Assembly (NCBI RefSeq): GCF_009933175.1
Contig: NZ_MAEJ01000010.1
Location: 124,001 to 188,000 of the forward strand
Direction of reading: 5' to 3'
DNA: 64,000 nt
DNA from: Candidatus Enterococcus huntleyi
Lineage (GTDB): Bacteria; Bacillota; Bacilli; Lactobacillales; Enterococcaceae
The position numbers and the translations under genes were made by a program. The notes under the pieces are model-generated. The model searched no databases and had not been told where the DNA came from. It saw nothing but the letters and a program-made list of their open reading frames with translations. The stretch's first letter is position 1. Every line of letters begins with the position of its first letter. This document shows positions 44,651 to 53,556 of the stretch, in pieces.

Positions 44651-44674
44651 TTCTTAGAAGAGTTCCTTCTAAGA
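44651..44674 (-). repeat. Right core recombination site (24-bp inverted repeat)
   Basis: Exact reverse complement of 43179-43202, with arms TCTTAGAAG and CTTCTAAGA around AGTTC. Similarity stops at once outside the 24 bp. Confidence 0.85.
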
Positions 44675-45128
44675 AATCTTTTCTATTTTATTCAAGGTTA
44701 ACAATCACTATGTTTTCCATAATGCTCATATAGCTACTATTACTTGACTAGAAAGTCGTCACAATTTTTGACAAGTATTTTTTGTATTACTAAAATGTTT
44801 TTAAAGAGACTTTTTAAAGTTTTTTAAAAGCTTTGGAATAGGTCGATACCTGTCGTGTAACTCATCAATCGAAAAAACCATCTATGCTGCACTCTATGGC
44901 ACGATATACATGAGGGTTTCACTTTCTTCATTATCAATTCGACCTTCCAATACTCTATAATTCAGAAATAAAGACCGACTGTCTGTCACTGTTTACTAAA
45001 ATTTGTAAGAGTTACACAAAACAAAAGTTTTTAAAAATGTTTTAAAAAAACGTCAGATATAGTCTCTTCATTTCGAATCACAATATCTCTTCAATCTCTC
45101 ATCCCTAGTAATCAAGTAACCAACAAAA

Positions 45129-45175
45129 AAATAAACCCATCATAAACGTTTAACCGAAAATGATGAGCTTATTTT
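45129..45175 (-). terminator. Terminator-like hairpin in the gene-free stretch 44675-45359
   Basis: AAATAA...CATCAT pairs with ATGATG...TTATTT, followed leftward by TTTATTTTTTTG. It is probably the end of the transcript of the gene at 45360, or a barrier between the housekeeping block and the switch. The remaining 44675-45128 is very AT-rich with no gene visible on either strand. Confidence 0.6.
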
Positions 45176-45359
45176 AAATGATTGATTGTTGCAATTAATG
45201 TAACTATTTATATAACAGTTCGCGATTCCAATAGTTACGCTTTTATTTGTTTTTCTATTTGCTTTTACCCGTGTGTCTATCAATTTCAAAAGTGATTTCG
45301 GTCGCCGAAAAATAGTTTTTTTCGATTTGTTCTTGTTCTGCTTTCTAACAGTAGTTTTC

Positions 45360-45698
45360 TTACTGCAACCAACTTTGATGCCTTTCGATAAGTGCTTCTA
45401 AACGCTTCTTTCTTCGTCTCATCGGACCAATTTTTCTCATAGTCGTATTCTGAGCCCCTCTAGAACCACCCAAACCTGTAAAGATAAGACTAATCATGTA
45501 CAAAATAAGGCTTGCGATAGAAGGAAGAATTCCCCAATGCCCGTCACTATACTGAAGGAAACTATAGATAAAAACAATTAGAATAATTATATTCACGATT
45601 CTAGCTACGATCATCCATTTAATCTGAAATGATAAAAAAGTTAGTTCACTTTGATATTCCTCGATTTTATCCAAAATATCTTTGCTATTCTCGTCCAT
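45360..45698 (-). CDS. Two-span membrane protein, unknown function
   Basis: 112 residues. An N-terminal amphipathic helix is followed by two membrane helices (about 29-47 and 55-75), a Gly-rich turn (GLGGSRGAQN) and a basic C-terminus, MRRRKKRLEAL. The ATG at 45698 has GGGGAGG nearby upstream. No family is recognised. It stands alone between the switch region and rplS. Confidence 0.6.
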   Translation of the reverse strand: MDENSKDILDKIEEYQSELTFLSFQIKWMIVARIVNIIILIVFIYSFLQYSDGHWGILPSIASLILYMISLIFTGLGGSRGAQNTTMRKIGPMRRRKKRLEALIERHQSWLQ

Positions 45699-45872
45699 AC
45701 GACCTCCCCATATTTAACACTCATTATCCCTTTTTTGAATTTGAAGTAGTTTTAAAGATAATTCCTAATTCTCTATTCAGATTATATCAATATACTCGGC
45801 AGTATTTAAGACTATTTTTGGAAGGATAGATAATAGCTTTAAGCTACCTTCAATTATACCGGGTAAAAAGAA

Positions 45873-45898
45873 AAAACCCTTGAATAATCAAGGGTTTT
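45873..45898 (-). terminator. Terminator of rplS
   Basis: AAAACCCTTGA / TCAAGGGTTTT, an 11-bp perfect stem with a 4-nt loop. T-run TTTTTT in the leftward direction. Confidence 0.95.
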
Positions 45899-45920
45899 AG
45901 TTTCTTTCGATAACGATAGA

Positions 45921-46268
45921 TTAACGACGGATTTCTTTGATACGAGCTGCTTTTCCGTGTAATGCGCGCAGGTAATAAAGTTTCGCACGACGAACTTTAC
46001 CAAAGCGAACTACTTCGATTTCAGCAACACGAGGTGTGTGTAATGGGAAAGTACGTTCAACGCCGATACCATTAGAAATTTTACGAACTGTGTAAGTTTC
46101 GCTGATTCCAGCACCACGGCGTTTGATTACAACACCTTCAAATAACTGGATACGTTCACGAGTACCTTCGACAACTTTCGCATGCACACGTACAGTATCA
46201 CCAGGACGGAATGCTGGGATGTCGCTGCGTAGTTGATCTTGTGTTAATTCTTGAATTAATGGATTCAT
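45921..46268 (-). CDS. rplS: Ribosomal protein L19
   Basis: 115 residues, full family length. Recognisable by [31 protein letters not shown], and the C-terminus [20 protein letters not shown]. It sits at the 30S-50S interface. I chose the ATG at 46268 with AAGGAGAAG upstream; a longer frame to 46346 has no family support. It ends the conserved rimM-trmD-rplS order, here with a 280-bp gap after trmD. Confidence 0.97.
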   Translation of the reverse strand: MNPLIQELTQDQLRSDIPAFRPGDTVRVHAKVVEGTRERIQLFEGVVIKRRGAGISETYTVRKISNGIGVERTFPLHTPRVAEIEVVRFGKVRRAKLYYLRALHGKAARIKEIRR

Positions 46269-46370
46269 TTTTTTCTTCTCCTTATTCCAAACATTCATAT
46301 GGGCATTCCCACAGCGGAATATCGTAATAGTTAAGTGCTTTTGCACTCACCAAATTAGTTTATCACAGCT
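46269..46370 (-). promoter_or_regulatory. Possible L19 autoregulatory leader
   Basis: Leftward, the rplS 5' region has two small stems: GTGC / GCAC (near 46336-46347) and ATTCC / GGGAAT (near 46295-46320), directly before the ribosome site. An L19 leader motif is known in Firmicutes. I could not check this against the model. Confidence 0.35.
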
Positions 46371-46497
46371 CACTATCAGTGTAAAGTAAATTTTCTTGTC
46401 TTTCTAATTTTTACAAGTCCCCTATTTTCTTTCTTTTATAAATAATAATCGACAAATTAGTTGAGCAGACCTAGATTTTGTGACTTCGTTTTATCGC

Positions 46498-46546
46498 AAA
46501 AATCGTCTGGCTCCCCTCCTCATACAAAGGTTTAGCCAAACGATTT
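46498..46546 (-). terminator. Terminator of rimM-trmD
   Basis: AAATCGT-TGGCT pairs with AGCCA-ACGATTT (46500-46512 with 46534-46546, one mismatch). The leftward side ends in TTTTTG. It separates trmD from rplS. Confidence 0.8.
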
Positions 46547-46548
46547 AC

Positions 46549-47286
46549 TTATGCTTCTTCTTTTTTGATTTCTTCTAACAGTTTTTTCATCTCATCTGTC
46601 ATTTCAAGCTTATCTAACATATCTGGGCGGCGCAAATAAGTTCGTCGTAAGGACTCTTTTAATTGCCACTCGGCGATTAATTTGTGGTTCCCATTTGTCA
46701 AAACTTCAGGAACTGCCATGTCATTAAACTCAGCTGGTCGTGTATACTGCGGATGTTCAAGTAAACCTGTCGAATGTGAATCGGTTTGAGCGGAGGTGTT
46801 GTTGCCTAAGACATCCGGCAATAAGCGAACGGTAGCGTCGATCATGACCATCGCCCCTAACTCGCCCCCTGTCAACACGTAGTCTCCCAGCGAAACTTCA
46901 TCGGTCACTAACGAACGAATGCGTTCATCATAGCCTTCGTAATGGCCACAAATGAAGACTAAATGTTCCTCCTCAGAGAACTCCTCAGCCATTTTCTGAT
47001 TAAACTGTTTTCCAGCTGGATCTAACAAAATGACTCTCTTTTTAGTCTCAGGAGTTTCTTCTTCGATTGCTCTCAGATTATCGTAGATTGGCTGAACCTT
47101 TAGGAGCATTCCAGCTCCACCGCCGTATGGATAATCATCGACAGCTTGATGTTTATTGTCGGAGAATTCCCGGAAATTCGAGACATTGATTTCCAATAAG
47201 TCTTTTTCCACGGCTTTTCCGATGATTGATTCGCCCATCGGTCCCTCAAACATACGAGGGAACAAAGTCAGCACATCAATTCTCAT
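46549..47286 (-). CDS. trmD: tRNA (guanine-N1)-methyltransferase
   Basis: 245 residues. Methylates G37 of tRNAs reading CNN or CGG-type codons using S-adenosylmethionine. Visible: [12 protein letters not shown] at the N-terminus, [11 protein letters not shown] (about 58), [11 protein letters not shown] (about 112) and [12 protein letters not shown] (trefoil-knot cofactor site). Its start overlaps the end of rimM by 11 bp. Confidence 0.97.
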   Translation of the reverse strand: MRIDVLTLFPRMFEGPMGESIIGKAVEKDLLEINVSNFREFSDNKHQAVDDYPYGGGAGMLLKVQPIYDNLRAIEEETPETKKRVILLDPAGKQFNQKMAEEFSEEEHLVFICGHYEGYDERIRSLVTDEVSLGDYVLTGGELGAMVMIDATVRLLPDVLGNNTSAQTDSHSTGLLEHPQYTRPAEFNDMAVPEVLTNGNHKLIAEWQLKESLRRTYLRRPDMLDKLEMTDEMKKLLEEIKKEEA

Positions 47287-47800
47287 CGTCTAACAATCCT
47301 TCCGGTATTTCAACCTGCACGACGCCACTTTCCAAATCAATCTGTTTCACCACAGAGTCGATATATGGAATTAAAGCATCTTTTTTCTTCGGCCGTTGCA
47401 CAACCCAGACATCATTGGCACCTGGTGAAAGAATTTCTTTAATTTTGCCTAGTTCCTCACCTGTTTCATCCACGACAGTCAGTCCAATGATTTGGTGATA
47501 GTAGAATTCGCCATCGTTTAAATCAACAAGATCGTCCTTTGAAACTTTTAAAATACCATCGCGATATTTTTCAACATCGTTGATATTTGGATGTCCTTCA
47601 AAGCTTAAAATGTTGAAATTTTTATGTTTACGGTGACTTTTAACAATCAATTTAATCGGTGCTTTCTTGTCTTGAAATAAGAGCAACGTTGCCCCTACTT
47701 TGTAACGTTCATCTGGGAAATCCGTTTGTGAAATGACCCGCACTTCACCTTTGATGCCTTGTGTATTTACAATTTTTCCTACATTAAGATATTCAGTCAA
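47276..47800 (-). CDS. rimM: Ribosome maturation factor RimM
   Basis: 174 residues. The N-terminal RimM domain starts [18 protein letters not shown]. The C-terminal PRC-barrel has [16 protein letters not shown] and [10 protein letters not shown]. Assists 30S head maturation around S19. Overlaps trmD. Confidence 0.95.
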   Translation of the reverse strand: MTEYLNVGKIVNTQGIKGEVRVISQTDFPDERYKVGATLLLFQDKKAPIKLIVKSHRKHKNFNILSFEGHPNINDVEKYRDGILKVSKDDLVDLNDGEFYYHQIIGLTVVDETGEELGKIKEILSPGANDVWVVQRPKKKDALIPYIDSVVKQIDLESGVVQVEIPEGLLDDEN

Positions 47801-47963
47801 AAAGGTTTCCTCATTTCTTTGGTTATCCGTTTCATTTTAGCACGAGTGACAAAGGAATTCCACGCGTTTTGCGTATATTTATCATGAGACGCTCAGCTAT
47901 TCATTTTCTAGCCCAGCGTTTCGAATTAAATTCCCTTTTCAGCTCGAAGGTTCGATCATCTAC

Positions 47964-48425
47964 TTATATAGCACGTATCATCTGCAAACAAGGGTTCTCA
48001 GGCCCCCATAAATCAGGAAATATTTGTACTTCGCAAAAGCCGGCTGCTCGATAAAAAGCTCGTGTTTTCTGGTAATAGATATCTGGATGCGTGTCGGCTA
48101 AGGTTTTTACTTGTAAAAATAAGTAGCCACGTTCCTTACACCAACGGAGCGTTTCCTCGATCAGATGATGACCGTAGCCCTGTCTCTGTGCTGATTTTAA
48201 GATACCCATGCAATCAATTTCAGCTGTTTTTTCGGCAGTTTGTTTGATCGACAAAAAGCCGACGACTTCATTTCCAACGCTAACGAAAAGTGTTGCATAG
48301 TTCTTGGTATTAGCGATGTATTCTTTGGTCGATTCAGGCAAGCCAAACCATTCAGGTAAATCAGTCAAAACTTTCTCTGCCCCAGCGGCTCGTCTGTTGG
48401 CATCCGCTTCCCAATAAATGTTCAT
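47964..48425 (-). CDS. GNAT-family N-acetyltransferase
   Basis: 153 residues. The acetyl-CoA motif is LKSAQRQGYGHHLIEETLRW (about 90-110) and the C-terminus has FYRAAGFCEVQIF. The substrate is unknown. Lies between the trmD block and the lipoprotein gene, leftward, as an apparent single-gene insertion in an otherwise conserved order. Confidence 0.85.
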   Translation of the reverse strand: MNIYWEADANRRAAGAEKVLTDLPEWFGLPESTKEYIANTKNYATLFVSVGNEVVGFLSIKQTAEKTAEIDCMGILKSAQRQGYGHHLIEETLRWCKERGYLFLQVKTLADTHPDIYYQKTRAFYRAAGFCEVQIFPDLWGPENPCLQMIRAI

Positions 48426-48575
48426 AAAAGCCTCCTATAGATTGTCATTTCTTCTATTATAACAGGTGGAGTTTGTTGAAACGAGGCTTAGATGAATTCC
48501 GGTTGATAGATATTTATTTTCTGACAGGTTGAACGCGCAAGTCTACTAAAAAGATAAGGCTAAAAATATATAAAA

Positions 48576-48623
48576 GTGCTAGAAAGTATCTCGCAAAACT
48601 TTTCGCGAAAAACTTCCTAGCAC
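48576..48623 (-). terminator. Terminator of lipoprotein gene
   Basis: GTGCTAG-A-AAGT pairs with ACTT-C-CTAGCAC, with further CGCAAAA / TTTTCGCG-type pairing inside. TTTTATATATTTTT follows leftward. Confidence 0.8.
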
Positions 48624-48647
48624 CCGTAAATTCCCTACGTATTCAAT

Positions 48648-49502
48648 TTATTGATTCATTGAAACAGCCATTTGCAAGGCGCTCATCGCGTCTTGATGGG
48701 TTACTGTGTAGACGACAGTGCCATCTTGCCACACGACTTGGTTGGCTTTGGCATCCGCTTTATTCATATCTAAAGTGATTTGGCCATTGTCTTTTGGTGC
48801 AGGCAGTGCTGCTTTTTCAAGATATTCAACGACCTGTTTTGCTAACGTCTGTGGTTCTTGGCCTTCAATGTTACTTGCGCGAACGACTAAATTCCAGTTA
48901 CCTTCTTCCCATGAGAGATAACTTGAGCCAGCCGCCCCCTGTTGGTAGCCGGTAATGCCGTAGCCTAGATCAACTTTTTGTCCACCATTATCACTAATTG
49001 GATTAACCGCAGTAGTTGCTTCTGCTACACTATTAAATGTGTTTTTTAAATAAGAAGCCACCGGGGTTTCCATATTTAATTGTTTCGAATTTAAGACTAA
49101 CGGTCTGTCTAAAGCAAAGTATAGGACAGAAAGCTTTTGATTGTTCCCGTCAGATGCGACATTTAGATAAGCACCTTCGTTGATTGGTACCGTTGTTGGC
49201 AGTAAAACCTCGGGGTACGCGGAAACCAATTGTGCCGGTGCATCGGTTGTTGCTTCAGAACCTGTTTGATTATTCGTAGAGCTAGAAGTTTCAGAGTTTT
49301 TTGTAGATGAGCTGTTTTTCGATTCGCTACTTTTTTCAGATGTTTCACTTGTTTTAGTCGTAGAACTTACGTTGCTGCTTGTACTAGTCGAGCTTGCTAC
49401 GACAGATGAGTTACTTGTTGACGATTCTTCGGTATTGTTCGTTTTTCCACAAGCACCTAGAATAAACGGCACAAGTAGTAAAAGTAAATAAGTCTTTTTC
49501 AT
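48648..49502 (-). CDS. Secreted lipoprotein with Ser/Thr-rich linker, unknown function
   Basis: 284 residues from the ATG at 49502 (AAGGAGG 8 nt upstream). Lipobox LGAC, with Cys about 18. A 70-residue low-complexity Ser/Thr/Asn linker (about 25-100) leads to a folded domain (about 110-284, containing ATDAPAQLVSAYPEVLLPTT). Probably anchored outside the membrane through its lipid with a flexible stalk. No catalytic motif was recognised. Confidence 0.75.
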   Translation of the reverse strand: MKKTYLLLLLVPFILGACGKTNNTEESSTSNSSVVASSTSTSSNVSSTTKTSETSEKSSESKNSSSTKNSETSSSTNNQTGSEATTDAPAQLVSAYPEVLLPTTVPINEGAYLNVASDGNNQKLSVLYFALDRPLVLNSKQLNMETPVASYLKNTFNSVAEATTAVNPISDNGGQKVDLGYGITGYQQGAAGSSYLSWEEGNWNLVVRASNIEGQEPQTLAKQVVEYLEKAALPAPKDNGQITLDMNKADAKANQVVWQDGTVVYTVTHQDAMSALQMAVSMNQ

Positions 49503-49821
49503 TGAGAACGCCTCCTTTGACACAATTATACCCTTTTTTATTTTAAGAAAAAAGGAAAACACTCGAATCCTAAGAAATGAGTGAGGAAATAAGGTAGAAA
49601 AAATACCAAGTGTAACATTATTAATCTTTATCGTCCTCAGTTGTTCAAGATTTATAGTCTCCATTCATCTATCTACCTTGCCAGATGAAAATAACACAGG
49701 CAATCTGTGTAGTAGCTACCATATCAGCAGGCCTCTGTCCTTCTATAAACTATAGCTCAATCATATTAGCAGAAAAAAACATAAAAGCTTGCCCCTTTTT
49801 TGCCCCTTTTGGTGTTCAACA

Positions 49822-49860
49822 CAAGAAAAAAAGCGCCTAAACACTATGGTCTAGGCACTT
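49822..49860 (-). terminator. Terminator of rpsP-khpA
   Basis: AAGTGCCTA / TAGGCGCTT-type stem at 49831-49860, followed leftward by TTTTTTTCTTG. The remaining gap 49503-49821 shows AT-rich sequence and no gene. Confidence 0.85.
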
Positions 49861-49866
49861 ACAAAT

Positions 49867-50118
49867 TTATTTTCCGTCTAAGATGTTTAGACGAACCTTT
49901 TTTGGTCCTTCTGTTCGAACGCCGTAAACAATGGTTCTGATTGCTTTCGCAACGCGCCCTTGTTTGCCGATGATGCGGCCGATATCTTCAGGAGCCACAG
50001 TCAAATTGTATTCATAGAAATCATCAGATTCTACAATGTTCAATTCAACTTCTTCTGGTTTAGAGACAAGTGGACGAACGATCGTTAAGACTAATTCTCG
50101 CAAATCTTTCATATCCAA
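49867..50118 (-). CDS. khpA: KH-domain RNA-binding protein KhpA
   Basis: 83 residues, a single type-II KH domain with the GRIIGKQGRVAKAIRTI loop that contacts RNA. Five bp after rpsP, the standard order. Works with KhpB in RNA binding and cell elongation or division in related bacteria. Confidence 0.93.
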   Translation of the reverse strand: MDMKDLRELVLTIVRPLVSKPEEVELNIVESDDFYEYNLTVAPEDIGRIIGKQGRVAKAIRTIVYGVRTEGPKKVRLNILDGK

Positions 50119-50123
50119 TCACC

Positions 50124-50399
50124 CTATTTCTTTACGAATTTAGCTTCGTGGTGTTTCTTCATAACGCCTTCTTTTGAAAGGATGTTACGAACAGTATCAG
50201 AAGGTTGCGCACCTTTTGACAACCAGTCTAAAACTAAATCTTCTTTTAAAACTACTTCTGCAGGATCTTTCAAAGGATTGTAAGTCCCTACAGTTTCGAT
50301 GAAACGTCCATCACGAGGAGAACGAGAATCAGCTACAACAATACGGTAAAAAGGACTCTTTTTAGAACCCATACGTTTTAAACGAATTTTAACTGCCAT
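50124..50399 (-). CDS. rpsP: Ribosomal protein S16
   Basis: 91 residues. Begins [34 protein letters not shown], the invariant start of S16. GGAGGTG precedes the ATG. Head of the rpsP-khpA pair. Confidence 0.97.
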   Translation of the reverse strand: MAVKIRLKRMGSKKSPFYRIVVADSRSPRDGRFIETVGTYNPLKDPAEVVLKEDLVLDWLSKGAQPSDTVRNILSKEGVMKKHHEAKFVKK

Positions 50400-50459
50400 T
50401 ATATAATTACACCTCCATTAATTTATTCACAAGAGCTAGTTTACCAGTTTTTTTGTGAC

Positions 50460-50483
50460 CTGTAAAGCTTTTTTTCTTTACAG
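50460..50483. other. Hairpin upstream of rpsP
   Basis: CTGTAAAG / CTTTACAG, 8-bp perfect with an 8-nt loop, about 60 bp before the rpsP start. Purpose unclear. The rest of the divergent gap 50484-50711 is AT-rich with no gene. Confidence 0.4.
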
Positions 50484-50711
50484 CTGATAAAAAGCTGAAT
50501 TCTTTTATTATTTACAGGAAAACGGTCTGGAATTTAAAGAGTACATACAGCTAGAACGTTCGCTAAAAACCCTGCCCTTTTTCGGAATGTATTTGTGGAA
50601 AATAGCCAAAATATTTCTAACCTATCTTCAGATTTTTTCATCAGCGATATTCCTACTTATCTCACGATTTCCCAAAAATAATATGAGTTATAAATTCGCG
50701 AGTGTCTTTCT

Positions 50712-50740
50712 TTGCAAATTTCCCGAGCCAGACTTATCAT
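50712..50740 (+). promoter_or_regulatory. Promoter of the FMN reductase gene
   Basis: -35 TTGCAA (50712-50717), 17-bp spacer, -10 TATCAT (50735-50740), about 40 bp ahead of the ATG with AAGGAGG between. Confidence 0.55.
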
Positions 50741-50779
50741 TAGTAAGTAGAGTTGATTTAAACAAGGAGGAAATATTTT

Positions 50780-51337
50780 ATGACAAAAAAAATTGGATTT
50801 TTAGTAGGTAGTTTAAGAAAAGATTCATTCAGTAAGAAAGTTGCTAAAGCAATTGCAGGCTTATTCCCTGCGGATTTCGAGCCAGTTTTCATCGCATTAG
50901 ATGAGATTGACATGTATAACCAAGATTTTGATGATGAAAATCGTGTCCCTGCTTCTTGGACAACTTTCCGTAATGAAGTGAAAGAAATGACTGGATTTGT
51001 TTTCGTGACACCTGAGTACAATCGTTCAGTTCCAGCTGTCTTGAAAAATGCTTTAGATGTGGGTTCAAGACCTTATGGTGAAAGTGCGTGGGATGGCAAA
51101 CCTGGTTTAGTCGTTAGTGTTTCACCTGGTGCGATTAGCGGATTTGGTGCCAACCATCATTTACGTCAATCATTAGTCTTCCTAAATGTTCCTACTTTGC
51201 AACAACCAGAAGCTTACCTAGGTAATGTCACAGAAATGTTTAATGAAGATGGTACAATTATTGAAGGTACTATGAACTTCTTGAAAACAATTGTGGATAC
51301 GTATGTTCCTTTCTATGAAGCAAATAAAAAAGCCTAA
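50780..51337 (+). CDS. NAD(P)H-dependent FMN reductase (flavodoxin-like)
   Basis: 185 residues. GSLRKDSFSKKVAKAI binds the FMN phosphate; TPEYNRSVPAVLKNALDV and the Gly-rich SVSPGAISGFGANHHLRQ complete the site. The family reduces quinones, azo dyes or FMN. Single gene with its own promoter and terminator. Confidence 0.85.
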   Translation: MTKKIGFLVGSLRKDSFSKKVAKAIAGLFPADFEPVFIALDEIDMYNQDFDDENRVPASWTTFRNEVKEMTGFVFVTPEYNRSVPAVLKNALDVGSRPYGESAWDGKPGLVVSVSPGAISGFGANHHLRQSLVFLNVPTLQQPEAYLGNVTEMFNEDGTIIEGTMNFLKTIVDTYVPFYEANKKA

Positions 51338-51389
51338 TCCAAAGGTGCAACTAGACATGACTTTGAAATTTTATGAATAATTAATTGAA

Positions 51390-51431
51390 AAGTGTGAGAC
51401 AACCAGCAAAATAGTCGGTTGTCTCACACTT
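51390..51431. terminator. Bidirectional terminator between FMN reductase and DHFR-like gene
   Basis: AAGTGTGAGACAACC / GGTTGTCTCACACTT, a 15-bp perfect stem (51390-51404 with 51417-51431). T-rich on both sides. Confidence 0.95.
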
Positions 51432-51440
51432 TTTTTGCCT

Positions 51441-51971
51441 TTATTCAGCTTGTTTCTTACGCAAATGCAGTTCCGCGAAATTACCAAGTTTTTCGACTTC
51501 CAGTAGTTCTAATTGATTGCGATAAGTTCCCTCTTCGAATAAACGAATGCCTTTTCCTAAAAGAACCGGTGTAAATTGAATCCACCACTCATCGATCATA
51601 TCCTCTTCTAACAATGGTTTTAACAAATTGCCACCACCGATAATCCAGATATCTTTGCCCTCTTCTGCCCTTAATTTCTTTACGAATTGGACTAGATCTT
51701 CTGAAATAAAAGTAAAACCTTCTTTATCTTCTTGAGAACTACGTGAAAAAACGTAATTTGTTTGATCTGGATAAAGATTTTCTCCTTCAGAATACATTAA
51801 GGCCTCTTCAAAGGTTTTTCTGCCCATAATAGTTGTATCAATTGTATCTATAAATGCCTCATAATTCATGGGTGTCCCATTATCAGCATCAAATAGCCAT
51901 TGTAAGCTACGCGACTCATCCGCAAGGTAGCCATCTAAACTAACACCACCGTAAAAAACAATTTTTCTCAT
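51441..51971 (-). CDS. Dihydrofolate-reductase-like protein (RibD C-terminal, YyaP type)
   Basis: 176 residues from the ATG at 51971 (AAGGGGAA upstream). Contains SLDGYLAD, TTIMGRKTFEEAL, KDIWIIGGGNLLKPLLEE and QFTPVLLGKGIRLF, the pattern of stand-alone RibD_C reductases. Natural substrate not established. Not the folA enzyme, which lacks these motifs. Confidence 0.85.
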   Translation of the reverse strand: MRKIVFYGGVSLDGYLADESRSLQWLFDADNGTPMNYEAFIDTIDTTIMGRKTFEEALMYSEGENLYPDQTNYVFSRSSQEDKEGFTFISEDLVQFVKKLRAEEGKDIWIIGGGNLLKPLLEEDMIDEWWIQFTPVLLGKGIRLFEEGTYRNQLELLEVEKLGNFAELHLRKKQAE

Positions 51972-52211
51972 AGAATCGTTCCCCTTTTCCTTTGTGTCTA
52001 TTGATATTCTACCAAAGATTGAGTTTTTCATGGGGATTTTTGTACTTTTAGTTTTTGCCTAAAAACTTCCTGTGCAAAATTTCTGTCATGGGATCACTGC
52101 CTCTCTTTTTCACTTGATTCACCTCTTAAAAGGTTCTGAAACTATTCGCTTACCGATTATTTTATTTTTATTAAGTTTTTATTGTATTCCTTAATAAAAA
52201 GAAATAAGTTA

Positions 52212-52247
52212 TTTACTATTTCAAGTGTACTATGTATACTAGTACAC
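52212..52247 (+). promoter_or_regulatory. Promoter and GntR operator of the ABC/VanZ operon
   Basis: -35 TTTACT (52212-52217), 17-bp spacer, -10 TATACT (52235-52240). A dyad GTGTACTA / TAGTACAC (52225-52232 with 52240-52247) covers the -10, so the operon's own GntR repressor is the likely ligand. The preceding stretch 51972-52211 has no gene. Confidence 0.65.
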
Positions 52248-52280
52248 GTAAACACACTTTGATTGTGAAAGGAGCTATCA

Positions 52281-52670
52281 ATGGTTTCTATTAATAAAAC
52301 CAGTAGTAAGCCTTATTATGAACAGTTGATGTTAAGTATCAAGCAAGAAATTTTGCAAGGTGTCTTAGTCGCTGGGGATAAACTTCCGTCTGTTCGCGAG
52401 CTGGCTCGTGATTTAATGATGAATCCTAACACCATTAGTAAAGCTTATAAGTTACTGGAAAATGAACAAGTATTGATTACTGTTAAAGGAAAAGGAACGT
52501 TTGTAAAAAAGTCTGATTCCACTCAACGTGATGACTTTCGTATTCAAATGCTCAAAGGGAAGCTGAAGGATTTATTCATTGAAGCGGGGCATTTACAGGT
52601 TACTCATGAAGAATTAGTTGAGTGGATACAAGAATCCGAAGAGATGTGGGGAATGAAAAATGAAGATTGA
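52281..52670 (+). CDS. GntR-family repressor (YtrA subfamily)
   Basis: 129 residues. Winged helix (about 10-75, KLPSVRELARDLMMNPNTISKAYKLLENE) with a short C-terminal helical tail instead of a ligand domain, the YtrA type that controls ABC operons. It starts the operon and overlaps the ATPase gene by 11 bp. Confidence 0.9.
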   Translation: MVSINKTSSKPYYEQLMLSIKQEILQGVLVAGDKLPSVRELARDLMMNPNTISKAYKLLENEQVLITVKGKGTFVKKSDSTQRDDFRIQMLKGKLKDLFIEAGHLQVTHEELVEWIQESEEMWGMKNED

Positions 52671-53547
52671 GATGGTTTCAAAAAAGATTAATGGTAGACA
52701 AATTTTGTCAGATATTAATTTTACAACAAATACCAATGAAATAATTGGTTTGATTGGTCGAAATGGATCTGGAAAGACGAGTCTTTTTCGGACGTTAGCT
52801 GGACATTATCTTGTAGATAGTGGAGAAGTTTTAATTGAAGGGAAAAATATTTTTATCCATCCGGAGTTAAAGACACATATCTTTTACATCGATGAGCAGA
52901 TTAACTTCTTCTCTACCTATTCGTTAAAAAAGATTGGGAAGTTTTATCAGACTGCCTACCCTAACTTTGATGGGAAACAATTTTCGGAGTTAATGAAAAG
53001 CAATAATTTGCCTATTAATAAAAGTTTTCGGACAATTTCAAAAGGAATGCAGGGCTTATTCAAAATTGTTCTAGCGATTTGTTCGAACGCCCCCTATATT
53101 CTCTTAGATGAACCCTTTGATGGACTTGATGTGATTGTCAAAAAGAATGTCATTCGTTTACTATTGGAAAGTCTATCTGATGGTGATCGAACGGTCATTA
53201 TTTCTTCGCACAATTTAAATGAGTTAGAAGGTATTATTGACCGAGCGTTAATTATAAAAGACGCGACCATCAAGCTAGATTACCAGTTGGAAGAGATGCG
53301 CGCACAGGCTAGAAAAGTTCAGATGGTCTTTCGTACCAAGAAAGTACCTCCTTTCATTAAAGAAAATTGCAAGCTGCTGCGGATTCAAGGACGCGTAATT
53401 ATCGCCATTTTCGAGAATTACACCGAAGAAGTAGAGCAGAAAATTCGTGAAGTAGATCCGGTGTTATTTGAGGAATTACCGCTCACATTAGAAGATTTAT
53501 TTGAAGCAAATTTGAGTCAAGAATCAGACTACCAATTGTTTAACTAG
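52660..53547 (+). CDS. ABC transporter ATP-binding protein (YtrB-like)
   Basis: 295 residues. Walker A GLIGRNGSGKTS (about 35), Walker B YILLDEPFDGLD (about 150), switch His in IISSHNLNELE. The signature helix is atypical (TISKGMQGLFKIVLAI in place of LSGGQ). C-terminal 80 residues regulatory. Pairs with the permease 9 bp downstream. Confidence 0.88.
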   Translation: MKIEMVSKKINGRQILSDINFTTNTNEIIGLIGRNGSGKTSLFRTLAGHYLVDSGEVLIEGKNIFIHPELKTHIFYIDEQINFFSTYSLKKIGKFYQTAYPNFDGKQFSELMKSNNLPINKSFRTISKGMQGLFKIVLAICSNAPYILLDEPFDGLDVIVKKNVIRLLLESLSDGDRTVIISSHNLNELEGIIDRALIIKDATIKLDYQLEEMRAQARKVQMVFRTKKVPPFIKENCKLLRIQGRVIIAIFENYTEEVEQKIREVDPVLFEELPLTLEDLFEANLSQESDYQLFN

Positions 53548-53556
53548 GAGGACAAA

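Larger units (their letters stand above)
43179..44674. mobile_element. Probable invertible DNA segment encoding its own tyrosine recombinase
   Basis: 1496 bp bounded by 24-bp perfect inverted repeats. It contains one gene, the tyrosine recombinase, paired GACGGCT direct repeats near both ends, and overlapping outward and inward promoters near the right end. Inverted core sites in one molecule predict inversion rather than excision. The left boundary is 332 bp from the backbone pilin start, so the orientation would decide which promoter faces the pilus operon. In the given orientation the stronger outward promoter (44548-44576) faces right, away from the pilus genes. The recombinase itself is transcribed toward them. 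Confidence 0.75.
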
